The notes beneath the pieces are model-generated. The model had not been told where the DNA came from. It saw only the letters and a program-made list of their open reading frames with translations, and searched no databases. This document shows positions 1-8,900 of a DNA stretch of 23,655 bases, in pieces. The DNA lies in contig JAHNZQ020000079.1 of the NCBI GenBank assembly GCA_019155205.2, positions 1,405,007 to 1,428,661 of the forward strand, read 5' to 3'. The first letter of the stretch is position 1; every line of letters starts with the position of its first letter. This DNA comes from Gracilaria vermiculophylla (Eukaryota > Rhodophyta > Florideophyceae > Gracilariales > Gracilariaceae). The position numbers and the translations under genes were made by a program.

Positions 1-536
1 CCTTCAGCTGTTTGAAAGTGAAGTGCATCCCCATCCTGAGTGCATTTTTCGACTTCGATCACGCGCTTTAGTAGTCGGTTGGGATTAACAGTAACTTCAG
101 CCAAAGAGCGCTTGAGATTGGAATGATGCTTGATGGGTCGCTTGACTACCACTCTCTTATTGACTGCATCAGCAGACATCTCAGTGGATACAATGGCTGT
201 GAGAAGCAACGCGTTAATGATCACTAGTTTTACGGCAACGGCAATGAATCGCTTCACTTCATCCCACTTTTGCGGGTTTAGTTCGTTTCCTCGCTGTGGA
301 GGAGTCGGCTGTGTCTGTGAACTTATCCTAGAATACGCTACGCAAACCGGCGTCAGCCATCCCAAGTCAATCGCGCGCACCTGGATGGCTTGCCCGGAAG
401 TGACCACGCGTTTGCATAAGTTCTCCAAAGTTTTTGTGAACAGCGGTGCCGCAATCAATGTAATCGCCGTCTCCAAAATGATAAATCTCAAAATATTGGC
501 GACTGAGACTCCGATAGAAAGTTGCAGCGTTCCCAT
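1..536 (-). CDS. Partial gene for an uncharacterised two-helix membrane protein (3' end beyond the window)
   Basis: An uninterrupted frame of 178 codons runs from an ATG at 536-534 to the window edge. An in-frame TAA lies about nine codons upstream, so this is the first usable start. Two hydrophobic stretches look like membrane helices. One is near residues 10-33 (containing ILRFIILETAITLIAAPLF). The other is near residues 98-118 (containing VKLVIINALLLTAIVS). They are separated by a polar loop rich in Gln, Thr and Pro. The tail after the second helix is basic (RPIKHHSNLKRS, then NRLLKRVIEVEK), suggesting a cytoplasmic side. I recognise no family and assign no function. It is the only long frame here without stops, unlike the decayed transposons to its right, so it is probably a live host gene. 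A core-promoter-like motif lies about 130 bases upstream of the start. Confidence 0.7.
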   Translation of the reverse strand, partial: MGTLQLSIGVSVANILRFIILETAITLIAAPLFTKTLENLCKRVVTSGQAIQVRAIDLGWLTPVCVAYSRISSQTQPTPPQRGNELNPQKWDEVKRFIAVAVKLVIINALLLTAIVSTEMSADAVNKRVVVKRPIKHHSNLKRSLAEVTVNPNRLLKRVIEVEKCTQDGDALHFQTAE

Positions 537-664
537 ATTGAACCGGACGTCTTTTAGAACTTAAACCTGTCGCAATGTGGACAATCAAAGCAGGGAAAAT
601 TGAGCGTCCAACAGTTTGAATGTGCAACGAGCATGCAAAGTTACATTCATTCAGGGAACCACGG

Positions 665-678
665 AAATGAAGGAATGA
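665..678 (-). promoter_or_regulatory. Oomycete-like Inr plus FPR core promoter motif upstream of the edge gene
   Basis: Read on the minus strand this is TCATTCCTTCATTT. The core described for oomycete genes is TCATTYYNCAWTTT, an initiator followed by the FPR flanking element, and 12 of 14 positions agree. It lies about 130 bases upstream of the ATG at 536 on the same strand, a little farther than usual but workable for a 5' leader. The match is short and could be chance; its value is that position and strand both suit the gene. Confidence 0.4.
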
Positions 679-1592
679 AAAGAGGAGAGTCGGTGGACAT
701 TAGCTTGCACGGAACCAGCTGATTGAGAACGAAAATTTTACTCTTTAGCTGCTGGAGCTAAGGGCGAGACACTTCATCAAAGATTATGGCGTAAGCATTA
801 CATTACGAAGGCGGAATGCAAATGGTTCTGATTCGCGAACTCGTTTTTGGGATGGAAATGTCACGTTTGCTGGAATGATGGGGAACAAATGATGTAGAAA
901 CGGGCTTGAAATCTGCGTGTATCCATATATTTAGGGATTTATAGATACTTTCAGTCACGCTGAGGAGCTACACCTGGGTCGCTTGCGCAAAGCGTGTCAT
1001 TGGATAAAACGAATGGACAGGGAAGCGGTGCCTCTTGTGTATCACAGAGTCAATGGCTGTGCACCCCCCTCGCCCTTTCTCAGCTGCACACGAGCACTTG
1101 TCGGGCCTCTGTAAGGACCCGACAAGTGCTCTGTTTTGACCTTCCTTCTGCACTCCTCACGGAAGAGCGAGCTCACCTGAGCTCCTCTCAGAAATTCTCG
1201 AGCGGTGCGTGGTGCACGGATGTGTCTCGTCGTTATTGACACGTTCCAGCCGCATGGTCTGAGAGCCTCAAACAACAAACACAAGCGCCATTGCAAACAT
1301 CTCTGTCAGTGGCACGGCTTGTTGCGACCACTGTCTGTGATGGTCATGTAAGGTTACGTACGACGGTTTATGCACTCCATCATGATGTCCCTGAAGTATG
1401 TATTACGTGTGAATTCAGGACCACGAGTATTCCGACCAGCTGATGGCGCTCCTTCCACTGATCAGATTTGAGTATTTTTGAAACGCCAACCAAAAATCGC
1501 CAGCTAGCAGCGCAATGTCGGATGCCACCCAAATGTTAATAGCTTTATCTTTCGTTTCAGACCCTTATAGTACTTTTGGTTTGTTTTAGGGT
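679..1592. other. Intergenic stretch, no gene recognised
   Basis: No frame longer than about 84 codons is present, and none reads like a protein family. The one clear structure is the hairpin at 1092-1131. The short overlapping frames around 970-1300 on both strands look like chance. Confidence 0.5.
1092..1131. repeat. Perfect 14-bp inverted repeat (hairpin) with a 12-base loop
   Basis: GAGCACTTGTCGGG at 1092-1105 is followed by a 12-base loop and then CCCGACAAGTGCTC at 1118-1131, a perfect reverse complement. Flanking bases do not extend the stem. A 14-bp perfect, GC-balanced stem is unlikely by chance in this decayed surrounding. It could be a small-RNA precursor, a protein-binding palindrome or the end of a miniature inverted-repeat element; nothing nearby decides between these. 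Confidence 0.75.
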
Positions 1593-1740
1593 AACTTACG
1601 GCCACTGATGCCACGTTCTCATCCTGGCAAGACACGTAGAAGAAGACTTCATCCGACCACAGCACCCTTCTAAATTTTGAACATTTTTATGGCACCTTGC
1701 TCAGTTGACATTCAAAGCGTCTGTCACTGGTAGATTTCAA
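1593..1740 (-). pseudogene. Tc1/mariner-like transposase fragment
   Basis: The minus strand reads RRVLWSDEVFFYV around 1630-1672. It resembles the block around the second catalytic aspartate of Tc1/mariner transposases (W..VLWSDES.F), with a weaker upstream LSKVP stretch containing a stop. The WSDE codons are at 1649-1660. I could not trace the third acidic residue, the DNA-binding half or inverted terminal repeats, so this is at best a short relic. The assignment rests on one motif. Confidence 0.4.
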
Positions 1741-3689
1741 TTGCATCGTCTTACGTCAAAGTCACGCACAATTCAATATATCTGTCCTCTGCACCCCACC
1801 ACCCTCCACCCCAGCAGATAGCCGGGAGATGTTGGCAGATTTGAGAGCGTCACTGCCAAAGCCACCAAAACTTGGACCAAATCGCAGTGCTTTTCTGTCC
1901 TTCGCTCAATACATCCCTGGATCTGGATTGTAACGTAAGGCAACGAAATACAAGAGTATTGTATCTCTTGATGAAGCTGAACAGCCGAAATGCGAAATGT
2001 TTTCTGTAAGTGGGTGTTCTTCGAGCAATTGATTTCTTTTTATTGCTCTATGTACATGTGATCGTGTATGCTATTTCTACTCTTCGTCCATAACAATCGA
2101 GATCCTTATCATGAAAAATCGACAGCGCAACAGCAATATCGGCAGAGCGTTAGCTCCAGAAGCCAATGAAGCAGTGACAATGATCGGCAACAACCAAACT
2201 ATCCTAATATATGAAAAATAGAATATCTATGCGGCTGCTGAGTGCCAAGTCCTCAGGTTTCATTGAAATCTCGCTTATAAGGTAATGCCATCCAGAAATG
2301 TAATTAGGTGCTATATATCCACATCAGCGTTCCTGCAAAAACTTTTCTTTGCATCACCAATGTTATGAACCGCACTGAGTACTATACTCGGCGCGCTTTC
2401 ATAAATTGTATGCTAATGAAGCTGCGTTACTCGAAGAGATTTTGTCACTCTCAAAAACTGAGAAAAAGAATAAGCATACCAGGAATAAGGTAGCGAAAAG
2501 GGTTCAGAATGCTGATCATGCTTCGATACTGCTTATCATTCCATACACTACCATTTTTTGTTGACATTCTCTTTCTCTGAGAAAAACCACGGATGTAATT
2601 CCTCAAGACAGAAAGTTACAACGGATTATCACTGAAAACGAAATATGTAGCTTTCTTTCCATAGATTGCTAAATCAGTGTCGTCTGCGCAAGAATAAAGC
2701 AGAAATTAAAATTGTGTGGGCCACATGTTTAACAAGAAATCAAAATCTGGACGTTTCATGATTTAATTTCATTTGGTTTTCTAAACCTCCGAAGAGAATA
2801 ACAAGCAGAAATATGAACACTTGAAAAGGCGAATAAGACATCCTTGAGCAGTTTGCAAACTCCAAGGCAAAAACAAAATCTTATAGAAACAAGAAGCACC
2901 TATTTATTGAAGTGTAAAACTTACAAAATTTTGACTGGGCATTTTCTGAGATCATAAAGTATCATTCCAAAAAGCCTTACGTGTATGAATTATTATAAAA
3001 GTGATTTGGATACTTCATACAGTTTTACGCATTCTTTAACGATTTTCAAGATGTTGCAGTGAAAATTGTTTGATGCATCTTGTGTCAACATATTAGAATG
3101 AACGTGAACAAAAGTTGTTCTTAATACAAAACCAATCATTTTTTTAAGTATTTTTTATGGAAATTTTGTATAAAACAATTATTTGCAAGTATGCGCGCTG
3201 TTTGGTTAAAAACCAAGTTTTGATGCTTTGCAAATATTTGGTTTTCAATATCTGGCTTTTATTTTGAAGTATGAAGCGGGTACATCATCTACTAAAAACG
3301 AACAAAAACATGGAAAGTGTAGAAAACTTGACAAATAAAATGACTTACCGTCCACGTTCTTCTATACTTTTTCACGAACAGGGTATATGTTTCACTTTGA
3401 TCTTCTTGGCTTTCTTAGCAGCATAGACAGATTATTGTTTTGTGCAGTGAGTGTCACAAAAACTACCTACACGATTCCTGTTCAGTGCAGTGAATGCCAC
3501 AAAAATACACCTATACGCAAGTACCAAGAGCACTTTTCCTTCATTTTGATTATATTTTTCCAGGATTATTTGCTCACCAAACAAAACTATAGTGTACTGC
3601 AGGGTGCCCACATTATCGGGTTTCTTTCTACGCGCCATAACATTTTAAGGCTACAATAAACATTTGTCTACCTTGTACCATACACAAAG
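1741..3689. other. AT-rich intergenic stretch without recognisable genes
   Basis: This stretch becomes AT-rich after about 2000. All frames are short and none resembles a known family. A small duplicated motif lies at 3442-3518. The sequence is probably old transposon debris or intergenic DNA to the left of the copia-1 LTR. Confidence 0.5.
3442..3518. repeat. Imperfect tandem duplication, period about 44 bp
   Basis: GTGCAGTGAGTGTCACAAAA at 3442 recurs as GTGCAGTGAATGCCACAAAA at 3486, followed in each case by a related tail. Each copy can be read in a plus frame as a CSECHK peptide, but the two are in different frames, so no continuous zinc-binding protein is implied. Confidence 0.5.
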
Positions 3690-3973
3690 TGTTGCTGAAG
3701 CAAGTAGAAGCTTTTTAAACCAACTATAAAACTCAAAGGATCTGGAAGCTTCTAGAAAATTCTATAGAAGAACATGATCTGCATTCTTATTGGATTATGA
3801 TGGAAAATATGTAAAACTATACTGTATAGTAGAAATGATGAAGGACACTACATCTGAACAGTTATAGCACTATGATTGACGGAAGACACAAGCCAAGCCG
3901 AGTGCTCAAGATAAAAAGAAGATTGAATTTATTTAAATATACCAAAGCATTGTTTTGCACAATCTACATTACG
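3690..3973 (+). repeat. 5' LTR of Ty1/copia family 1
   Basis: This 284-bp block aligns end to end with the 285-bp block at 22398-22682 in the same orientation. Shared landmarks include GTAGAAGCTTTT near the start, GAACATGATCTG in the middle and CAAAGCATTGT near the end. It begins TGTTGC. The partner block follows copia pol and is therefore a 3' LTR. The two copies are visibly diverged, so the insertion is old or the pair comes from two insertions. The five bases before this LTR (CAAAG) do not match those after the partner (TCTTC), so no target duplication survives. Confidence 0.65.
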
Positions 3974-4147
3974 GTATTAGCCCAACCCACGCATGAGCTA
4001 TTTGTCGTCGCAAGTACAACTATATTAAAAACAAGCTATCCTGTGAAGCGCTGAACAACGTCATGGAAGTTCAGCGAAGAAAGAATATTGAAGAATCTAT
4101 CAAATATGCAATCAGAAAGTTTTAGGAATCTTTGAAATTTTCAGCAC
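3974..4147 (+). pseudogene. Copia family 1 leader and possible gag stub
   Basis: Immediately after the LTR, GGTATTAGCCCAAC weakly resembles the copia-type primer site GGTTATGGGCCCAG. An ATG at 4063 opens a short frame (MEVQRRKNIEESIKY) that reaches a stop after 20 codons. It could be the gag start, but 20 residues are too few to prove it. The block ends exactly where the gypsy target site starts, so whatever followed has been displaced or deleted. Confidence 0.35.
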
Positions 4148-4151
4148 TGTT

Positions 4152-4706
4152 TGTGGTAACTGCAGTCTTCCTTTCGAAGTGGTAGCGCACAACGTCCGTT
4201 AGGAGTGTTTGGTGACTCCAAAAGCGCCAGTTCCTTAATAAGGTCTCCGATAATCACGGTCACCAGCCGGGGGAGTCCTGAAAGGGGGTCCGTAAACACC
4301 AAGTGGAGCAAGGGATTTACTGTGTGGACAATGCTTCTACAGGCGCTGCTATGAGGCAACAAATGGATCAGCGGCCTAGAAGCCTGAGGGCGTTCGACAA
4401 GACTCTCCAACCGGAAAAAGTAAAGGAAGACTGAAGGGTGCTTGCTTTACTTCCCCCAGAGGTGGAGCTCGACCGGCAAAATAAGTAACGTGCTGGGAGC
4501 CCACTTCGACAGTTCTCACTATTGTAATAATTTCCTGCCCCAATGAAATGTAATATATCTAAATTCTACATTTTCTCAGAAGTACTGTAGCACACTTGGA
4601 CCGAATAATGAATCAGGCGGCTCAGTTAATAAAATACGAGCCCTCCTTAAAAGCATCCCGTCGTAAAGCTACATGACAATATCACCTGAAGATCCACTGT
4701 ACTACA
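4152..4706 (-). repeat. 3' LTR of the Ty3/gypsy element
   Basis: It is the same length (555 bp) as the LTR at 15303-15857 and homologous to it throughout, and to the solo copy at 8901-9454. The outer TG lies at 4706 on the minus strand, directly after the polypurine tract, and the terminal CA at 4152 abuts the target duplication. Confidence 0.9.
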
Positions 4707-4719
4707 TACCCCCTTTTCT
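4707..4719 (-). other. Polypurine tract of the Ty3/gypsy element
   Basis: The minus strand reads AGAAAAGGGGGTA directly before the TG of the 3' LTR. This is the expected place and composition for the plus-strand primer of reverse transcription. Confidence 0.85.
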
Positions 4720-5103
4720 GAATTACCCCACTTCCTCGAGGTGCATCTTTCCATAGCTTGGTCTGTGGGCAGCTCCTAACGGTGATGCTGTCAGAGCGGG
4801 CTCCTGCGATGTAACAAAGCCTCTCCTCCAGAACTTCCTCCGTACTTCCCCGTTCCCACGCGGCGTACCAACCGCGGGCTCACGCATCTCCGTGGAAACG
4901 GTTCTGAGCCCCGAGCTCTTCTCTACTTTACCTCGTCAACTCCTTCTTGGTGTACCCCACTGGTGCTAGAGCGCCCAGCATTCCGATTTCCTAGAGGATC
5001 CGTTTCGGGAAACGCCCGAGCCGTCGCGTCCGGTCGTTTATCCTTATTGGAGACAACACACTCTTCCTTTTTCCTTATGCCCGGTTGTCGTCTCCTGATC
5101 AAT
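4720..5103 (+). other. Region between polypurine tract and antisense gene, possible promoter and leader
   Basis: This 384-bp stretch lies upstream of the plus-strand antisense gene. A reading frame continuous with that gene can be followed back to an ATG at 4963, but homology with the second copy is only visible from the ATG at 5104. I see no clear TATA box or initiator. Confidence 0.35.
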
Positions 5104-5348
5104 ATGAACCCGCTATTCGCAAAGGTGCTCGTCTCCTTGCCTGCATCACTTCGTCTGTCTTCTCTATTAGAAAACAGATGAGCTATTTGCGCCATACTCC
5201 CTTGTGACACAGGGCGCACAGTTCACCATTTGAACTATCAACACGCCCCCTAGCCCTGTACTTCCTTACAAAACGAGACCTCAAGCTTACAGTAACCACT
5301 TTTGACCACTGCTGTGCACATGTACAATTTCTCAGGCTCAGGTCACTT

Positions 5349-5365
5349 CTGGGAATTGAACCCAG
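5349..5365 (-). other. tRNA T-arm-like hairpin inside the miniature element
   Basis: The minus strand reads CTGGG-TTCAATT-CCCAG: a perfect 5-bp stem with a 7-base loop fitting the tRNA T-loop pattern TTCRANN. It also fits box B of RNA polymerase III promoters. It lies 15 bases from the primer site. No complete tRNA can be folded around it. Confidence 0.6.
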
Positions 5366-5380
5366 GGTCCTAGCGTTTAG

Positions 5381-5394
5381 CTGGGCCCATAACC
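5381..5394 (-). other. Primer binding site for the initiator tRNA-Met half molecule
   Basis: The minus strand reads GGTTATGGGCCCAG with no gap after the LTR end. It is complementary to the anticodon arm of initiator tRNA-Met (CTGGGCCCATAACC). This is the priming mode known for Drosophila copia, where a tRNA fragment cut in the anticodon arm is used rather than the tRNA 3' end. Confidence 0.85.
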
Positions 5395-7765
5395 TGTTAG
5401 AAAACAGATGAGCTATTTGCGCTATACTCCCTTGTGACACAGGGCGCACAGTTCACCATTTGAAGTATCAACATTCTCCATGCATTCCACGCCGACGTCG
5501 TAACATGACTTTTCTCTCCGAGGGGCATATAACGGCGGGCCTATCCCCTGGTGGTAATCCGTCCAACTTCTCTGGTGCTTCGACACATTCGGTCTCCATC
5601 CTGTAAACTACGTACACCTTTGGAATGACTCCTCCGGCCTCGGCTACCACTTCTCCGTCCGATCCCGAGGGGTATCAAACCTCCACCGGTGCGCTGCTAC
5701 GCCCAGGGGAGCACTCCGACCAACATTTCACGGGGGTCTTTGTGCCCTTTCATGACAGGCGCGTCAGTCTCCTTTGCTCCGTGGAGGATTACATTCACCA
5801 TTTCGGATCGTTTTTTTATGCGCTGTGATTTTGCACCGTACCGGAGGTCGCTTGGAATGACCAGAAGCGGAATCGGGTGCATGCCTTTTACGCTCACTGG
5901 CTCCATACTCCGATGCACGGTGACAACACTTTGACCATGGTGGGGCACTACGAATCTCCCTACCTCAGGTGTACAGAAGAGAGCGAGATACAGACTCGAC
6001 TCCAACTACTCCTGCTCAAGAAAAGCTCACATCATTGAGAGGAGCAGTACGGAAGCATCGCCGATGGACGCTCCGCCATTTCGATACTGCCATTGGGTCT
6101 TTTTAAAGGTCATCTGTAATAGCTCAATCGCACCTAGTGGAGGAGGCGACTTGCGGATGAGACCGGAGTGTGGAACGACTTCGAATACCTCTATGGTTGG
6201 CACAACAGGAACTTCCATGACATCCCCCCGGGCTACATTCCAAGTATTACGTCAAGGTGAACGACTTCTAGAGGGACCATTGGGTCTTCCCGCACCTCTG
6301 CGTGGCGACGCTCGTTACGTTCGCGTGTCATTACTCAGAAGTTATGGATCCACATGACTCTTAGGAACGGTTCATCATGTTGTTCGCCTCGACGGAATTC
6401 GCGGTCGGTACCCCTAGCGGCTCATATCCAGGCAGCGGAACAGTGCGTCACTTTCTATACTCAGTGCCGCGACGGTCGCCTCTATTGGGATGTTCATATC
6501 AGCCAACCTCTGGACGTTTGCTCCCCTTGTTGGTGCTAATTATCCGGGTCCTCCACTCCTCAGAAAATCAGAACCTGGTCAAAAGGAACCTCGTGGAGCG
6601 AATCTGAGGCGGAGACGCTGTTGAAATACAACCTGCAGTTGGCATGGGACGATATCTTAGGTTTTCTATGTTGCGAATATGGTGAAGATAAGTTTCATCA
6701 CAGTGTGAGGAGCCATGATGAGGACGATGACGGGCGAGTCTATCCGGCCTTTCCTCCCTTTGCCACTTCTCGGGTTCTTCAGGTGCTATGGCTACGTGCC
6801 CTTAATTATGATCCCATGGTGGAGAGTCTGGCGATCCGCACACCTCTTCCGTTACACACTCCGCCGCAGGAAGTGGCTGCACTCCCTGAGGTCGTGACGC
6901 AGCCGCCTGCATTGATGCCGGATCCTATCGCAGTTATGGCCCATGTGACTCCTATGGAAGAAGAAGAGATTACCTTCTTTCCGACTTCTATGGACCCGGT
7001 GGTGCGACTGCAACTGCGGAGCGTCTCGGTGCCGGTTATTCTTCTTCGCGGGAGAAGCGTCGCGGTTCCTGTGCCGTGTCCACCTCCAGTGCCCGCTGCT
7101 CCATCCTTGGCCCTGCCCCCCTCCGCGGCGGTACACGTAGAATCCTCCTGAGGGCCCACTGTCCCAGCCGGTCCGCCGTCTGCGACTCCTTCTGTGGCGG
7201 TTGTTGTTCCATCGACGGATACTGTCGCTTCTGGCGTACCCTCGGGCCAGTTAACCTCTGGGGCTCTTGGTACTGCCTTCCAGGAGTTGGTGCAGGCTTC
7301 TCCGGTGATAGGCCGTCCTGCTCCCACTTCTCCTGGAGAGGCTCTGCGCGAGGCTCGCAACTGTGCCCTCGAGCTCCATAAGGCCCGGGAGGACAGAGCT
7401 TCGATGGCTGCCATAAAGGAGAGCCTGGCGCAGTTCTTTGAGAGCCAAGCGTTAACAGCGAAGGCTTTCCTCGAAGCGGAGTATGCGAAGTGGTTTGTTG
7501 ACCCGTAGGCGTGAGAAACATGGAAGCGGAAGTTATGCTACAGATGGACAGAACAAAATACCCTTGAGGTGGAGCAGTGGCTCCCAGACGGGTGCTTGCA
7601 GAACCCCATGGCCGTGCGTGAGCGCCTTGCGGCAAGAGACATCGCCACTGAATGGTACGAAAACCGGGCAATGGCGGCCATAAGGGGGAAAAGAGAACTC
7701 CAGGTGAGGGAGGGATAGCGGAGTACGATAAACAACCCCATCTCGGGGCCCCCTCTCCTTTCCTA

Positions 7766-7771
7766 AATAAA
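7766..7771 (+). terminator. AATAAA polyadenylation signal after the antisense gene
   Basis: AATAAA occurs 48 bases after the TAG that ends the last readable segment of the antisense gene, the usual distance for a cleavage signal. It supports the plus strand as a genuine transcript end rather than a mirror of pol. Confidence 0.5.
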
Positions 7772-7800
7772 ACGCCTTGTGCAAAAGTGCTTTTACGCTC

Positions 7801-7950
7801 CAGATTGGCGTGATATCTCCTGAAGAAATGCTCCAAAATGTGCTCCAGGGGGTATTCCCTCTCATTCCTTGAGGTGTACCAGTACCATCTTACGCCATAC
7901 AGTAGTCTTGCAGGGGTGTGTTGGTGAGAGAGAATGTGGTCCACCGCATA
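7801..7950 (-). pseudogene. Chromodomain at the end of the gypsy integrase
   Basis: About 50 residues fit a chromodomain of the chromovirus type: a VDHILSHQ start, then LLYGVRWYWYTSRNE, then EYPLEHIL and a RRYH end. In the family the aromatic residues bind methylated histone tails and steer integration. The usual W-K-G-Y becomes W-Y-W-Y and the W-E-P of the third strand reads R-E-Y-P, so it has decayed. The frame continues 255 codons past the domain through the antisense gene; that extension is probably meaningless. Confidence 0.75.
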
Positions 7951-8138
7951 AAGGATATTACCTTTAGGAGTCATGATGGCGGCAGGGGTTTCCATCAATG
8001 GTTCACCGAAAGTTGTGATGAGAGTATTAGGAACCATCGGTATCGTCGCTCTTGAGGTAGTTGGAGTAGGAATATCTGCGAGGAGCCCCTGAGATGGCGT
8101 GGCCGACGTTCCTGAAAGGCTGGGCGTTTGGATTTTCG

Positions 8139-8900
8139 TCACCCGATAACGATAGCGGACGTCGCGGAGCTCGTGTACCTGAATGGCGACATTTTCCCCG
8201 TAGGTGTCGATACTTTGCACGGGCCTAAGGTGGTTGGCTTTAACTTGTGTGTGACGTCCAGTGGTTCATCGGAAGTCTCCTCAGATTTGTCGACGAAAGC
8301 CTTGTCGCCTTTCTTCAGGTAAGGGCCTTCTTTCAACTTTCGATCAAAATCCCGTTTATATCTCCTCTGCGGGACATGGAGTCTTTCCTTCCTGTGAGAG
8401 AGAGTGCATCTTCATAGCGCCTTAAAAGAAAGCGCTTTGTTTGAGCCGCTGTTGGTGCCTGTGCCTCATCCACCGGGTGCCCGGTGCCGCGTGCCACGAT
8501 AAAGCCTCTAGGCAGGACGCACGAGATAACCAGATTGAAAGGAGTGGTCTCCGTAAGGCGGTACAACTACAGCTTGTATGCATACGTAACCTGGACCAAG
8601 TGTGCGTCCTAATCCTTCAGGTGATCCGCAACGTAGTGATTTAACCTTTTAGGGGATGGTTTTGTTAAATCCCTCTACCTGTCCGCTGGTTTGGGGGTGG
8701 TATGCAGTGATAGACAACTGCTTTATCTCCAACATTCCAGAGATGGCGCTGAACAGCTTTGCCATGAACTGGGGTCCGTTTTCTTTAAGGAGATATAACG
8801 GGATCTCATATGGTTAAACCTAATTCTCCAGAAAGTCGTCGGCAAGTACCGCTACAGTAGTGCTCTGGAGGAGAATGTCGCGCGTACTTTTCGAGAACTG
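8139..8900 (-). pseudogene. Integrase core (second half) and C-terminal domain of the gypsy element
   Basis: Reading leftwards on the minus strand from the solo LTR: a block with TTVAVLADDFLEN then two stops, PYEIPLYLLKENGPQF, and ITAYHPQTSGQVEGFN. These are the second and third catalytic blocks of retroviral-type integrase. The second catalytic Asp (usual D-N-G) is Glu here, while the Glu of GQVE is kept. Then come TETTPFNLVIS and, in another frame, KKGDKAFVD and HKLKPTTLGPCKV, the C-terminal domain leading to the chromodomain. Stops and frameshifts make it inactive. Confidence 0.85.

Larger units (their letters stand above)
5165..5473 (-). mobile_element. 309-bp miniature LTR retrotransposon (TRIM/SMART type) inside the antisense gene
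   Basis: Two 79-bp LTRs lie at 5165-5243 and 5395-5473 and differ at three positions. On the minus strand they start TGTTGATA and end TCTAACA. A perfect 5-bp target duplication TTCTC flanks the element (5160-5164 and 5474-5478). Removing the element and one TTCTC brings the gene back into frame. The internal part is 151 bp and non-coding. A 14-base primer site directly adjoins the 5' LTR, and CTAGGGGGCG adjoins the 3' LTR as polypurine tract. With no genes it would need enzymes from another element, probably a copia type given the primer site. Confidence 0.92.
5104..7718 (+). pseudogene. Unknown antisense gene carried by the gypsy element, copy 1 (decayed, split by a miniature LTR element)
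   Basis: The start AATATGAAC is shared with copy 2 at 23652. One frame runs from 5104 to 5164 and, skipping the insertion, resumes at 5478 and stays in register to about 6260, broken only by stop codons. Residues match copy 2 closely (VFVPFHDRR, DQKRNRV, AHWLHTP, HGDN, PYLRCTEE). Beyond 6260 the frame shifts. From 6621 to 7508 a single frame with one TGA gives a proline/valine-rich linker and then a charged helical tail. In a further frame the tail (EVEQWLPDG, ARDIATEWYENR) ends at TAG 7716-7718. AATAAA follows at 7766. No family is recognised and no enzyme motif is visible; a structural, Gag-like or captured host protein are all possible. It lies opposite to pol and converges on it. Confidence 0.65.

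Noticed and set aside
2120..2220. Plus-frame stretch VTMIGNNQTILIYEK recalling a copia protease region
   Set aside because: Too short, no active-site block next to it, and it lies outside the copia-1 LTR.
3387..3659. 90-codon plus frame with a CSECHK motif
   Set aside because: The motif arises from a local tandem duplication in two different frames; no coherent zinc finger.
3685..3689. Target duplication for copia-1
   Set aside because: CAAAG before the left LTR and TCTTC after the right LTR do not match.
4141..4410. 89-codon minus frame
   Set aside because: It lies inside the gypsy 3' LTR and is not conserved as a frame in the other two LTR copies.
4963..5103. Upstream ATG extending the antisense gene
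   Set aside because: Copy 2 homology is only demonstrable from the ATG at 5104, and the window ends just upstream of that ATG in copy 2, so the longer start cannot be tested.
5183..5449. 88-codon minus frame
   Set aside because: It lies entirely inside the non-coding miniature LTR element and shares its first residues with another frame only because the two LTRs are repeats.
6806..7414. 202-codon minus frame rich in Gly, Thr and Ser
   Set aside because: Composition is that of the mirror of the proline/valine-rich plus-strand linker; no family resemblance.
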